Assembly: GCF_023887685.1 (NCBI RefSeq)
Contig: NZ_JAMWMR010000019.1
Location: 62,001 to 126,000, forward strand
Source of the DNA: Streptomyces macrolidinus
GTDB lineage: Bacteria; Actinomycetota; Actinomycetes; Streptomycetales; Streptomycetaceae
Length of the DNA stretch: 64,000 bases
Direction of reading: 5' to 3'
Numbering within the stretch: the stretch's first letter is position 1; each line of letters opens with the position of its first letter. Of the stretch, positions 7,471-15,637 are shown in pieces. Position numbers and translations under genes: made by a program. The notes beneath the pieces are model-generated. The model was given only the letters and a program-made list of their open reading frames with translations, did not search any database and had not been told where the DNA came from.

Positions 7471-9141
7471 TCAGCTCGTGGCCTTCTCCTCGGCAGGGGC
7501 GGCAGCCTCGGCAGCGGCCTTCGGTGCGTCCTGCACCGTGTCCTCGGACGAGGCGGCCTGCGTCTGCGCGCTGGCGGTCCGCAGCGGGACCTCCTTGATG
7601 AACAGGGTGATCAGGAAGGCGAGGAACGCCATGCCCGCTGCGATCAGGAAGACATCCGCGATGCCGTGGCCGTACGCGCTCTCCATGACCGTGCGCAGCG
7701 GCGCGGGCAGCTTGTCCATGTCCGGGATCGAGCTGTTGCCGCTGGAACTCGAGGCGAGCTGTGCGTACTTGGGGCCGAGGTCGGTGAGGCCGTCCTTGAC
7801 GTAGTCCGTGATCCTGTGGACCATGACCGCGCCCAGCGCGGAGACACCCACCGCACCGCCGAGGGAGCGGAAGAACGTGACCGTCGAGCTGGCCGAACCC
7901 AGGTCCTCGGCCTCCACCTGGTTCTGCGTGCACAGCACCAGGTTCTGCATCATCATGCCGATGCCGAGACCCAGCAGCGCCATGAAGACCGCGACCTTCC
8001 AGTAGGCCGTGTCGTAGCGGATGGTGCTCAGCAGACCGAGACCGGCCGTCACCAGCACACCACCGCTGACCAGCCAGGCCTTCCACTTGCCGGTCCGGGT
8101 GATGATCTGGCCGGAGACGGTGGAGGAGACGAACAGGCCGCCGATCATCGGGATCGTCAGCACACCCGACATCGTCGGGGACTTGTCCCGCGCCAACTGG
8201 AAGTACTGGGCGAAGAAGACCGTGCCGGCGAACATCGCGACACCCACGAAGAGCGAGGCGAGCGACGACAGCGTGATCGTGCGGTTGCGGAACAGGCGCA
8301 GCGGGATGATCGGCTCGCTGGCCTTGGACTCGATGAAGACGAAGATCGCGCCGAGGACGACCGAGCCGGCCACCATGGTGTACGTCTGCCACGACAGCCA
8401 GTCGTACTTGTCACCGGCGAAGGTGACCCAGACCAGCAGCAGGCTGACCGCGGCGGAGATGAAGAACGCGCCGGCCCAGTCGACCTTCACGTCCCGCTTC
8501 ACCACGGGCAGGCGCAGGGTCTTCTGGAGCACGATCAGGGCGATGACCGCGAACGGCACACCGACGTAGAAGCACCAGCGCCAGCCGAGCCACGAGGTGT
8601 CGGTGATGACACCGCCGAGCAGCGGGCCACCGACGGTGGCGACGGCGAAGGTGGCGCCGAGGTAGCCGGAGTACCGGCCACGCTCACGCGGCGAGATCAT
8701 CGCGGCCATGACGATCTGGGCCAGCGCCGACAGACCGCCGACGCCGATGCCCTGGACGACACGGCAGGCGATGAGCGTGCCGGGGTTCTGTGACAGACCC
8801 GCGGCCATCGAGCCGAGAACGTAGATGCTCAGGGCTATCTGGACCAGTGCCTTCTTGCTGTACAGGTCCGCGAGCTTGCCCCACAGCGGGGTGGTCGCGG
8901 TCATGGCCAGCAGCGAGGCGGTGACGACCCAGGTATAGGCCGACTGGCCGCCGCCGAGGTCACTGATGATCTGCGGCAGAGCGTTGGAGACGATCGTGGA
9001 CGACAGGATCGCCACGAACATGCCGAGCAGCAGCCCGGAGAGGGCCTCCATGATCTGCCGGTGAGTCATCGGAGCGCCGTCAGGGGAGCCTCCCCCGTCC
9101 TTGGCGTGGGCCCGCACACCGTCTGGTGTGGTCGTTGCCAT
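7471..9141 (-). CDS. DHA2-family (EmrB/QacA) MFS drug exporter
   Basis: Encodes 556 residues of a 14-transmembrane-segment drug:proton antiporter. The first segments begin at about residue 30 (EALSGLLLGMFVAILSSTIV). Motif A is visible as GKLADLYSKK and motif C-like antiporter residues as GGPLLGGVI. A large loop between the last two helices contains SSSSGNSSIPDMDKL. The C-terminal tail is Ala/Glu-rich and soluble. ATG 9141 has AAGGAAG upstream. It is read from the same strand and directly after the marR gene (47 nt gap), a standard self-regulated exporter arrangement. Substrates are unknown. Confidence 0.93.
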   Translation of the reverse strand: MATTTPDGVRAHAKDGGGSPDGAPMTHRQIMEALSGLLLGMFVAILSSTIVSNALPQIISDLGGGQSAYTWVVTASLLAMTATTPLWGKLADLYSKKALVQIALSIYVLGSMAAGLSQNPGTLIACRVVQGIGVGGLSALAQIVMAAMISPRERGRYSGYLGATFAVATVGGPLLGGVITDTSWLGWRWCFYVGVPFAVIALIVLQKTLRLPVVKRDVKVDWAGAFFISAAVSLLLVWVTFAGDKYDWLSWQTYTMVAGSVVLGAIFVFIESKASEPIIPLRLFRNRTITLSSLASLFVGVAMFAGTVFFAQYFQLARDKSPTMSGVLTIPMIGGLFVSSTVSGQIITRTGKWKAWLVSGGVLVTAGLGLLSTIRYDTAYWKVAVFMALLGLGIGMMMQNLVLCTQNQVEAEDLGSASSTVTFFRSLGGAVGVSALGAVMVHRITDYVKDGLTDLGPKYAQLASSSSGNSSIPDMDKLPAPLRTVMESAYGHGIADVFLIAAGMAFLAFLITLFIKEVPLRTASAQTQAASSEDTVQDAPKAAAEAAAPAEEKATS

Positions 9142-9188
9142 GGGCTTCCTTTATTTGTGTTCGTTGTGCAGGTGTACGGGTGGTCTGA

Positions 9189-9668
9189 TCAGGCAACGGG
9201 GTCCGTCGCGGGTGCGCCCGGCGCGAGCCGCGGCGTGGAGCGACAGTCGCCGAAGCTCTGCCGCAGCCTTCCCATGAGGTCGGTGAGGAGGGCGACGTCG
9301 TCGTCGCTCCAGTCGCTCAGCCGGTCGGCGAGCAGTTCGCAGCTGCGCCGGAACAGCTCGTCGAGCTGTTCCTGGCCGGCGTCCGTCAGATGCAGGATGC
9401 GGGAGCGCTTGTCCGCCGGGTCGTGGGAGCGCTCGATCCAGCCGCGGTCCGCGATATGCGCGACGTGGCGACTGGTGACCGACATGTCGACGGCGAGCAG
9501 CTCGGCCAGCTTGGTCATGCGCATGTCGCCATGGCGGCCGAGCAGGGTCAGGACGGCGGCCGAGCCTCCGGGGCAGTCGGGCGGCAGTATCCGTCCGAGG
9601 CCCCTCTTCACGGCTCCGATGGCGCTGAGCTGACGTGCCAGCTCCTCGTACTGCGCCCGGCCGGCCAT
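9189..9668 (-). CDS. MarR-family transcriptional regulator
   Basis: Encodes 159 residues with a MarR winged helix. The recognition region is MRMTKLAELLAVDMSVTSRHVAHI (about residues 48-71 in two parts), and the wing is DKRSRILHLTDAG. Terminal helices supply the dimer interface. ATG 9668 is chosen for its GGAGGGG Shine-Dalgarno; the frame extends to 9851 without support. It precedes the MFS exporter on the same strand, so it probably represses its own operon and responds to an exporter substrate. Inverted repeats lie just upstream of the start. Confidence 0.92.
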   Translation of the reverse strand: MAGRAQYEELARQLSAIGAVKRGLGRILPPDCPGGSAAVLTLLGRHGDMRMTKLAELLAVDMSVTSRHVAHIADRGWIERSHDPADKRSRILHLTDAGQEQLDELFRRSCELLADRLSDWSDDDVALLTDLMGRLRQSFGDCRSTPRLAPGAPATDPVA

Positions 9669-9696
9669 CGCACCCCTCCATGTTCGTTGCTTGGGG

Positions 9697-9728
9697 CAAC
9701 CATAAGGATGGTTGGTTGCCGTAGGCAA
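9697..9728. promoter_or_regulatory. Candidate MarR operator
   Basis: Two adjacent dyads precede marR: AACCAT-4-ATGGTT (9698-9713) and TTGCC-3-GGCAA (9716-9728). MarR proteins bind such short dyads to repress their own promoter. Confidence 0.55.
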
Positions 9729-9928
9729 ATGAAATGGGGGGTGCTGAGCTAAAAGCTTGGCAAAGGCAAGTGTTGGCGAACGTAAACCCGCAGGTGAACG
9801 CGGGTGAGAGGGGATAGCGGCGGTCGGTCCGGCGTTCGAGGGCAAGGTCACCCGCGCTGAAGTGCGCCCGGCGGTGGCTGTCCGGCCGGTGAACGCACCG
9901 CGCTCGCGCTCCGACGAGGGGCCCGCAC

Positions 9929-9957
9929 TTGGGCAGTTCCCGCAGATTCGCTAGGGT
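9929..9957 (+). promoter_or_regulatory. Promoter of small membrane protein gene
   Basis: TTGGGC (9929-9934) and TAGGGT (9952-9957) are separated by 17 nt. The start codon lies 8 nt after the -10 box, so the mRNA is probably leaderless. Confidence 0.6.
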
Positions 9958-9965
9958 CTCGGGCC

Positions 9966-10160
9966 ATGGCTAACACCCAGGGACCCCAGGGCAACTACGA
10001 CCCCGCGGGCAACACCCAGATGTTCCGTGCCTTTGTCGACGAGGCCCCGCAGGCCGCACAGCAGCAGCAGGCTTCGTCCGGCCCCCGCATCGGGCTGATC
10101 GTCGGTGTCCTGGCCACGGTGGTGATCGTCGCCGCGGTCGCCTGGCTCGCGCTGAAGTAG
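9966..10160 (+). CDS. Small single-pass membrane protein
   Basis: Encodes 64 residues: a hydrophilic Gln/Ala-rich N-terminal half (about residues 1-40) and a single transmembrane helix (IGLIVGVLATVVIVAAVAWL) with only two residues after it. Topology is probably N-in or tail-anchored. The promoter sits directly in front, giving a leaderless message. It converges on the sigma factor gene. I do not recognise a named family; the size and composition fit a conserved Streptomyces small membrane protein. Confidence 0.75.
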   Translation: MANTQGPQGNYDPAGNTQMFRAFVDEAPQAAQQQQASSGPRIGLIVGVLATVVIVAAVAWLALK

Positions 10161-10351
10161 GACGAAGCAAGAAGGGCGTCGCCCGGCTCGCACGGACAGG
10201 ACGCGGGCGGGGCGAGGCCTCATGTCCACGGGACGGGCACGGCACGTCCCGCGCCTCGGTGTGCGCGCCGCACGTCGACGCGCCGCCCCACCGGAAGGGG
10301 ACCCGGGCCAACCACGAGTCCCCGCAGGCCACTTGAGGCCACCAGGGCCGC

Positions 10352-11263
10352 TCAGTCGGAGATGAGCCCTTCCCGCAACTGCGCCAACGTACGGGTCAGC
10401 AGCCGGGAGACGTGCATCTGCGAGATGCCGACCTCCTCGCCGATCTGGGACTGCGTCATGTTGGCGAAGAAGCGCAGCATGATGATCTGCCGCTCACGGG
10501 GCGGGAGTTTGGCCATCAGCGGCTTGAGCGACTCGCGGTACTCCACGCCCTCCAGCGCGCTGTCCTCGTACCCGAGCCGGTCCGCGAGCGAACCCTCGCT
10601 GCCGTCGTCCTCGGGGGTCGGGGAGTCCAGCGAGGACGCCGTGTAGGCGTTGCCGACCGCGAGGCCGTCGACCACGTCCTCTTCCGATACGCCCAGCACA
10701 GAGGCGAGTTCGGTGACCGTCGGCGAGCGGTCCAGCTTCTGGGACAGCTCGTCGCTGGCCTTGGTGAGGGCCAGGCGCAACTCCTGGAGACGGCGCGGCA
10801 CCCGGACCGACCACGAGGTGTCCCGGAAGAACCGCTTGATCTCACCGACGACCGTCGGCATCGCGAACGTCGGGAATTCCACGCCACGTTCGCAGTCGAA
10901 GCGGTCGATCGCCTTGATCAGCCCGATCGTGCCGACCTGGACGATGTCCTCCATCGGCTCGTTGCGGCTGCGGAAGCGGGCCGCCGCGTACCGCACGAGC
11001 GGGAGGTTCAACTCGATGAGCGTGTCCCGGACATAGGCACGCTCCGGGCTGTTCTCGTCGAGTGCGGCGAGCCGCAGGAAGAGGGAGCGGGACAGGGTGC
11101 GGGTGTCGATGGCTTCGGAGGACGCAAGGGCCGGGGCCTCGGAGGCCGGAGGTGTCTCGGCACTCGGGAGGTCCTGAGGGGCCTGAAGGTCCGGAAGTAC
11201 GTCGGTGGCCGAGTCGCTCTGCATGAGCGTGAGCACCTTCGAGCTGCCCTGGTCTGCGGACAT
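10352..11263 (-). CDS. SigB/SigF-type sigma factor (sigN-like)
   Basis: Encodes a 303-residue RNA polymerase sigma factor of the SigB/F/G family. Region 2 contains NLPLVRYAAARFRSRNEPMED followed by VQVGTIGLIKAIDRFD and FPTFAMPTVVGEIKRFFRD. Region 3 has VRVPRRLQELR. Region 4 ends with FANMTQSQIGEEVGISQMHVSRLL, the helix-turn-helix that reads the -35 element. An Ala/Pro-rich leader of about 65 residues precedes region 2. ATG 11263 is preceded by AAAGGGGG. A second, similar sigma gene lies just upstream on the same strand, with about 245 nt between. By order this matches sigN of S. coelicolor (recollection). No anti-sigma gene is adjacent. Confidence 0.9.
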   Translation of the reverse strand: MSADQGSSKVLTLMQSDSATDVLPDLQAPQDLPSAETPPASEAPALASSEAIDTRTLSRSLFLRLAALDENSPERAYVRDTLIELNLPLVRYAAARFRSRNEPMEDIVQVGTIGLIKAIDRFDCERGVEFPTFAMPTVVGEIKRFFRDTSWSVRVPRRLQELRLALTKASDELSQKLDRSPTVTELASVLGVSEEDVVDGLAVGNAYTASSLDSPTPEDDGSEGSLADRLGYEDSALEGVEYRESLKPLMAKLPPRERQIIMLRFFANMTQSQIGEEVGISQMHVSRLLTRTLAQLREGLISD

Positions 11264-11508
11264 GCCACCCCCTTTGGGTCGCGGGACGGTCGCGGCGGAC
11301 GCTCCCGTCGGAGGAACGCAGCCTCCACCTGAATACCGGCCGGGAGGCTGCGGCAAACGCGCTTCCGGAAGGATGTCACATGTCGGCAACACGCTGTAGT
11401 GACATGTCGACACACAAGAGTTGAATACGCCCTGGTTAAACGGGGTCTGAGGGTGTTTCAGAGGAGAACTGTCGAGAAGAGCCCCCGCGGGTGATTCGCT
11501 CGCGTGAG

Positions 11509-12510
11509 TTATGCGTCGATCCTGTTTGCGGATCGCAGCCGCGCGAAGCTTCGGGCGAGGAGCCTTGACACATGCATCTGGGAGACGCCCAGCTCGGCAC
11601 TGATCTGCGACTGCGTCAGGTTGTTGTAGTAGCGCAGCAGCAGGATCCGCTGTTCCCGCTCGGGCAGTTGGACGAGCAGATGCCGTACGAGGTCGCGGTG
11701 CTCGACGCCGTCGAGCGCGGGATCCTCGTAGCCGAGCCGGTCGAGCAGGCCCGGCAGCCCGTCGCCCTCCTGGGCCGCCTCCAGCGAGGTCGCGTGGTAC
11801 GAGCGGCCCGCCTCGATGCAGGACAGCACCTCCTCCTCGGTGATGCGCAGCCGCTCGGCGATCTCGGCAGTGGTGGGGGAGCGTCCGTGCGCGGTGGTCA
11901 GGTCCTCGGTGGCGCTGTTGACCTGCACCCACAGCTCGTGCAGCCGGCGCGGGACATGGACGGTACGGACATTGTCGCGGAAGTAGCGCTTGATCTCACC
12001 GACGACGGTCGGCATCGCGAAGGTCGGGAACTGCACGCCCCGGTCGGGGTCGAAGCGGTCGATGGCGTTGATCAGCCCGATCGTGCCGACCTGGACGACG
12101 TCTTCCATGGGCTCGTTGCGAGAGCGAAAGCGGGCGGCGGCGTAGCGCACGAGCGGGAGGTTGGCCTCGATGAGCGCCCCGCGGACGCGGCAGTGCTCCG
12201 GCGTGCCCGGCTCCAACTCCTTGAGCTGGGTGAAGAGCACCTGGGTGAGGGCGCGGGTGTCGGCGCCGCGGCGCTTGGGGGGCTCCTGCTGTGCGTCGTC
12301 CTGAGGATCGTCCGGGGAGGCGTCGGAAGGGGTGTCCGGCGAGGCGCTCGAAGGAGCATGCGGGGAGGCTTCCGAGGGAGCGTCCTGTGAGGCGGCGGCC
12401 GGAGCGGATGCCTGGGGCCGGGTGGCAGCCGTGGCGGAGGCCTGGGGCCCGTCGGGGGTCGGGGCCGGAGCCTCGTCCTGGGGCGGCGCACTACGGGCCG
12501 ACACAGTCAA
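11509..12510 (-). CDS. SigB/SigF-type sigma factor (sigF-like)
   Basis: Encodes about 333 residues with regions 2-4 nearly parallel to its neighbour: NLPLVRYAAARFRSRNEPMED, VQVGTIGLINAIDRFD, GEIKRYFRD, VHVPRRLHEL and YNNLTQSQISAELGVSQMHV. The N-terminal 80 or so residues are a low-complexity Ser/Ala/Pro/Asp leader with repeats like ASPDTPSDASPDDP. Start is uncertain: TTG at 12510 has AAGAGGTG in front; TTG at 12543 and GTG at 12504 are alternatives. In S. coelicolor the equivalent position is sigF, needed for late spore maturation (recollection). The pair probably arose by duplication. Confidence 0.88.
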   Translation of the reverse strand: MTVSARSAPPQDEAPAPTPDGPQASATAATRPQASAPAAASQDAPSEASPHAPSSASPDTPSDASPDDPQDDAQQEPPKRRGADTRALTQVLFTQLKELEPGTPEHCRVRGALIEANLPLVRYAAARFRSRNEPMEDVVQVGTIGLINAIDRFDPDRGVQFPTFAMPTVVGEIKRYFRDNVRTVHVPRRLHELWVQVNSATEDLTTAHGRSPTTAEIAERLRITEEEVLSCIEAGRSYHATSLEAAQEGDGLPGLLDRLGYEDPALDGVEHRDLVRHLLVQLPEREQRILLLRYYNNLTQSQISAELGVSQMHVSRLLARSFARLRSANRIDA

Positions 12511-12656
12511 CGCCACCTCTTCATCCGTCCACACATCCGTCAATTCATGTCAAAAGCGGTCATAGCATCACAAGAGATGGACGCGGTGTGCAAGTACCGC
12601 ATAGCCCCGTGTTGAGGGAGAGTTGGGGCCTGCGGCCATGGGGTCCATGACATAGG

Positions 12657-12687
12657 GGAGCCCCCCACCGTCCCGGTGAGGGGCTCC
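12657..12687 (-). terminator. Terminator of Dabb-domain gene
   Basis: A 14-bp stem with one mismatch (12657-12670 with 12674-12687) and a 3-nt loop lies 38 nt downstream of the Dabb gene stop. Confidence 0.7.
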
Positions 12688-12724
12688 TGGAGCGGTGTCG
12701 CCCCGAATGCCTGCGTGGTGTCGC

Positions 12725-13018
12725 TCAGACTTCGTAATCCGCGATCACCCATGTGGCGAACTCACGCCACAGAGCGACGCCCGCCTGGTGCTCGGGGTGC
12801 TCGAGGTAGCGCACGAGCGCCTCCGCGTCGTCGACCGCGGAGTTGATCGCGAAGTCGTACGCGATGGGCCGGTCGCTGATGTTCCAGCCGCACTCCCAGA
12901 AGCGCAGCTCGTCGATCCGGCCGCCGAGGGCCTGGAAGGCGCGGGCGCCCTCCACGACGCGTGGGTCGTCGCGCTCGACGCCCTCGTTGAGCTTGAAGAG
13001 GACCAGGTGGCGGATCAC
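12725..13018 (-). CDS. Dabb-domain (stress-responsive barrel) protein
   Basis: Encodes 97 residues making a single alpha+beta barrel domain. The family start is seen in MIRHLVLFKLNEGV, the middle in YDFAINSAVDDAEALVRYLEHPEHQA, and the end in WVIADYEV. Such proteins form dimers and are often induced by stress; a few act in cyclisation of metabolites. The GTG start at 13018 has GGGAGCG upstream. It sits between the sigma factors and a small membrane protein on the same strand. The ligand is unknown. Confidence 0.87.
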   Translation of the reverse strand: MIRHLVLFKLNEGVERDDPRVVEGARAFQALGGRIDELRFWECGWNISDRPIAYDFAINSAVDDAEALVRYLEHPEHQAGVALWREFATWVIADYEV

Positions 13019-13079
13019 GGGCGCTCCCAGGGGGTGTGACGACGGCCGCCCGGTCGCGAGAGCCTCGCTGGGCTCAGGC

Positions 13080-13256
13080 TCAGTGGGCTCCGTCGGCGAC
13101 CCATGTCATGAAGTGGCCGACGGCCTTGGCGGCGCTCGAAATGCCCTCGAACCCTATCTGCACGTAGTCGGCGGCCTTGGCGGGGTCGGTGATGACCACG
13201 TAGAGCACGAAGACGACGATCACATACAGCGCGATCTTCTTTCCCTGTACCGCCAC
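13080..13256 (-). CDS. Small single-pass membrane protein (58 aa)
   Basis: A short gene found by translating the minus strand. GTG 13256 follows a strong GGGGGAGG site, and the 58-residue product has a transmembrane helix at about residues 7-22 (IALYVIVVFVLYVVIT). An amphipathic C-terminal part follows (AAKAVGHFMTWVADGAH). Codon use is typical of the chromosome. It precedes the Dabb gene on the same strand with about 60 nt between. Function unknown; likely a conserved Streptomyces small membrane protein. Confidence 0.72.
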   Translation of the reverse strand: MAVQGKKIALYVIVVFVLYVVITDPAKAADYVQIGFEGISSAAKAVGHFMTWVADGAH

Positions 13257-13575
13257 CGGCGGCCTCCCCCGTCTGTTACGCCCCGCGGGGCCCGGTTCGC
13301 CGGCGGCGAGTGTAACCCGCCCAGGTGTTCGGGGACTCGCAAAAGATCACGTATGCACTATGTCCTCACGAGGTCCGTTCCGCCGTGGGCGTCAGGGACC
13401 AATGGCCCAACGGACGGGGCCGTTCGTCCGCCCGGTGCGGCGAGTACGGGCGGCAGGATGGGTCTGTCCACCGGATCTGGCAGGAGCCGGGGGGCCCGAG
13501 GACGGGACCCCACTGCGGGGTCCGCGCCGCAGGCTTGCCCAAGGCGTGGCGCGGACTTGGGGTCCCTCCTCAATG

Positions 13576-13610
13576 GGGGAGGCGGTCTGTTCCCCCGCGA
13601 CCGCCTCCCC
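13576..13610. terminator. Terminator-like hairpin in intergenic stretch
   Basis: A perfect 12-bp stem GGGGAGGCGGTC (13576-13587) pairs with 13599-13610 around an 11-nt loop. No flanking gene requires it obviously. Confidence 0.45.
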
Positions 13611-13630
13611 AGCGGTGCCGCGTGCTCCTC

Positions 13631-13693
13631 GACGGCGCCCGCGTTCTCCCCGACGGCGCCCGCGTTCTCCCCGACGGCGCCCGTGTTCTCCCC
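13631..13693. repeat. Three 21-bp tandem repeats
   Basis: Three copies of a 21-bp unit beginning GACGGCGCCC occur in a row (one base differs in the third). They are flanked on both sides by a related element AGCGGTGCCGCGT. The period is a multiple of three, so it could be the relic of a coding repeat. Confidence 0.75.
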
Positions 13694-13801
13694 AGCGGTG
13701 CCGCGTCGTACGCGAGTGGCAAGAACCCTCACGCATCCCCGTCCCCACATCACATTCGCGCCAGGCGCGGGCACGCACGCCACACACCACTGCGCACGCA
13801 C

Positions 13802-13831
13802 GAAGGGCCCCGTCCTGAGACGGGGCCCTTC
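13802..13831 (-). terminator. Terminator of tRNA-Ser(CGA)
   Basis: A perfect 13-bp stem (13802-13814 with 13819-13831) with a 4-nt loop lies directly downstream of the tRNA on the minus strand. Confidence 0.85.
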
Positions 13832-13836
13832 TTCAG

Positions 13837-13921
13837 CGGTAGCGGAGGGATTTGAACCCTCGGTGACTTGCGCCACACTCGCTTTCGAGGCGAGCTCCTT
13901 CGGCCGCTCGGACACGCTACC
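13837..13921 (-). tRNA. tRNA-Ser(CGA)
   Basis: An 85-nt type II tRNA with acceptor GGTAGCG/CGCTACC, discriminator G, and anticodon loop CTCGAAA giving anticodon CGA. No CCA is encoded. Confidence 0.96.
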
Positions 13922-13990
13922 GAGGGAGACCCTACCCCAAGGTGGGCCATGCCCTGAAATCAGTTTCCGAAGATCATCCGGGGCGAGGCC

Positions 13991-14491
13991 TCAGCGGGTC
14001 CGGAAGAAGTCCGTGAGGAGCCGGGCGCACTCGTCGGCGAGCACCCCTTCGATCACCTCCGGGCGGTGGTTGAGACGCCGGTCGCGCACCAGGTCCCACA
14101 GCGATCCGGCGGCGCCCGCCTTCTCGTCGCGGGCGCCGTAGACCACCCGGTCCACCCGGGACTGCTGGAGCGCCCCGGCGCACATCGTGCACGGCTCCAG
14201 GGTGACGACGAGCGTGCAGCCGGACAGCCGCCACTCGCCGAGCGCCGCTGCGGCCCGGCGGAGCGCGAGGATCTCCGCGTGGGCCGTCGGATCGCCCGTC
14301 GCCTCGCGCTCGTTGTGCCCGGTGGCGAGCACCGAGCCGTCCGTGCCGAGCAGGACGGCGCCGACCGGCACATCACCGCCCGCGGTGGCCCGGCCGGCCT
14401 CGTCCAGGGCGAGCCGCATCGCGGCCCGCCACGGATCGCGCACCGGATCGGCGGACGGACTTCCCTCGCTCCCCTCGGTCACCTGGCGCAC
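13991..14491 (-). CDS. tadA: tRNA-specific adenosine deaminase
   Basis: Encodes 166 residues of the tRNA adenosine-34 deaminase that makes inosine at the wobble position of tRNA-Arg(ACG), a gene for which is also in this window. The zinc site is complete: H71 and catalytic E73 in HAEILALRR, and C101 and C104 in EPCTMCAGAL. The GTG start at 14491 directly follows the stop of the upstream gene with no gap, so the two are translationally linked. An in-frame ATG at residue 25 is less likely. The first 20 residues are a variable tail. Confidence 0.93.
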   Translation of the reverse strand: MRQVTEGSEGSPSADPVRDPWRAAMRLALDEAGRATAGGDVPVGAVLLGTDGSVLATGHNEREATGDPTAHAEILALRRAAAALGEWRLSGCTLVVTLEPCTMCAGALQQSRVDRVVYGARDEKAGAAGSLWDLVRDRRLNHRPEVIEGVLADECARLLTDFFRTR

Positions 14492-15046
14492 CTAACGGAC
14501 GGTCTCCAGGACGTCCGAGGCCCCGAGGGCGTCGGCGATCGCGGTGAGGGCGTCCTGGGCGCCGAGGAGGCGCAGTCGCGGCTCGTCGAAGCCGAGGTCG
14601 TCGAGGATCTCGCTGTCCCCCAGGGGGGCGTGCGGTACGGCGGTGTCCGTGCCGTCGCCGTCCTCGTCGTCGGCGGTGTCGGGCTCACCGTCCTCCGTAC
14701 CGTCGAGGTCGAGGGAGTCCAGGTCGGTGTCGTCGTCTCCGGGCTCCCTTCCGAGCAGTTCGTCCGTGAGCAGGATCTCGCCGTACGAGCTGCGGGCCGC
14801 GGCTGCGGCGTCCGAAACGTAGATACGGGGGTCGTCCTCGCCGTCCACGCGGACGAGGCCGAACCATGTGTCCTCCTGCTCGATGAGCACGAGCACCGTG
14901 TCCTCGTCGACCGAGGCCTCGCGGGCCAGGTCGGTGAGGTCCGACAGGGTCTCCACATCATCGAGCTCTGTGTCGCTCGCTTCCCACCCGTCTTCGGTGC
15001 GCGCGAGCAGTGCGGCGAAGTACACCGTGACTCTCCCACTGGTCAT
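14492..15046 (-). CDS. tRNA adenosine deaminase-associated protein
   Basis: Encodes 184 residues of the conserved actinobacterial protein that nearly always precedes tadA. Residues 1-100 form the conserved part (YFAALLARTEDGWEASDTEL, DTVLVLIEQEDTWFGLVRVD). A very acidic Asp/Glu/Thr-rich linker (about 100-140) and a C-terminal helix LRLLGAQDALTAIADALGA follow. Its stop codon abuts the tadA start. The role is not established; constant linkage suggests a partner or regulator of TadA. Confidence 0.88.
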   Translation of the reverse strand: MTSGRVTVYFAALLARTEDGWEASDTELDDVETLSDLTDLAREASVDEDTVLVLIEQEDTWFGLVRVDGEDDPRIYVSDAAAAARSSYGEILLTDELLGREPGDDDTDLDSLDLDGTEDGEPDTADDEDGDGTDTAVPHAPLGDSEILDDLGFDEPRLRLLGAQDALTAIADALGASDVLETVR

Positions 15047-15295
15047 AGGCGTGCCGGTTGGGGGTCCCCCCGGCGGAGGTTACGGGCGGGGAGTGCTTCT
15101 CCGAGCCCCACCCACCCGGAATCGTGGCAGAAACAAGGCGCTCCAGGGATGTCTTCGGCTCGCTGTGTCTGCCGTTTCGACCGCGGATACTCCGTTCAAG
15201 GCAGTTCACTCACCAGCGCACTCGGTGCCGCCACGAGCGGATCGTACGCGGACCGGGGCCGTGTGGTCGTACGACCACCCCGGACGGCCGCGTCG

Positions 15296-15502
15296 CTACC
15301 AGCGGAAGGTGCGCATCCGCAGGGCGCGACGCAGGCGCGCGGCCTTGGCCCGGCGGGGCCGGACGCGGTCGCGCAGCTCCCGCGCCTCCGCGAGTTCCCG
15401 CAGGAACCGGGCGCGGCGCCGCATGCGCTCGGCATCCGTCTCCGGTGCTTCGCGCTCCTCGGGGGAGTCGCGGTCGGGCCTTGGCACACCACTCCATTGC
15501 AT
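15296..15502 (-). CDS. Small Arg-rich hypothetical protein (68 aa)
   Basis: A minus-strand ATG at 15502 opens 68 residues: an acidic segment (PDRDSPEEREAPETDAERMR) and then a strongly basic helical stretch rich in Arg/Ala/Leu (ARFLRELAEARELRDRVRPR onward) ending MRTFRW. GGAGGG lies 12 nt upstream. The high charge and helical pattern resemble small conserved Streptomyces proteins that may bind nucleic acid. No family is recognised. It lies opposite and upstream of upp. Confidence 0.55.
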   Translation of the reverse strand: MQWSGVPRPDRDSPEEREAPETDAERMRRRARFLRELAEARELRDRVRPRRAKAARLRRALRMRTFRW

Positions 15503-15625
15503 CCCTCTCACTTTCCCTCCGATGGGGGGTGGGAAGCCAGCGAGGGGGCGGATCAGGACGAACCGGTTTTGGGGCGGGGTGGTGCGCTGACCCATGCGGC
15601 TCGGTGGGCGTGCGAGGCCCCCGGC

Positions 15626-15631
15626 TACTGT
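15626..15631 (+). promoter_or_regulatory. -10 box of upp, leaderless type
   Basis: TACTGT ends 6 nt before the upp ATG, the spacing of a leaderless transcript. No clear -35 box is seen. Confidence 0.45.
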
Positions 15632-15637
15632 GGGGGC

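Larger units (their letters stand above)
13257..13836. other. Intergenic stretch with tandem repeats
   Basis: About 580 bases without a supported gene. Frames here are open on several strands only because of high GC. It holds a 12-bp hairpin (13576-13610) and three 21-bp tandem repeats (13631-13693). Confidence 0.6.

Noticed and set aside
5683..8793. 1036-residue plus-strand open frame
   Set aside because: It is the antisense of yceI, the repeat ORF and the MFS exporter; the product is Arg/Asp/Gly-rich with no domain, as expected from high-GC shadow frames.
13358..13915. Minus-strand ORF beginning MSERPKELASK
   Set aside because: Its start is the tRNA-Ser(CGA) gene translated; the rest is the repeat-bearing intergenic stretch.
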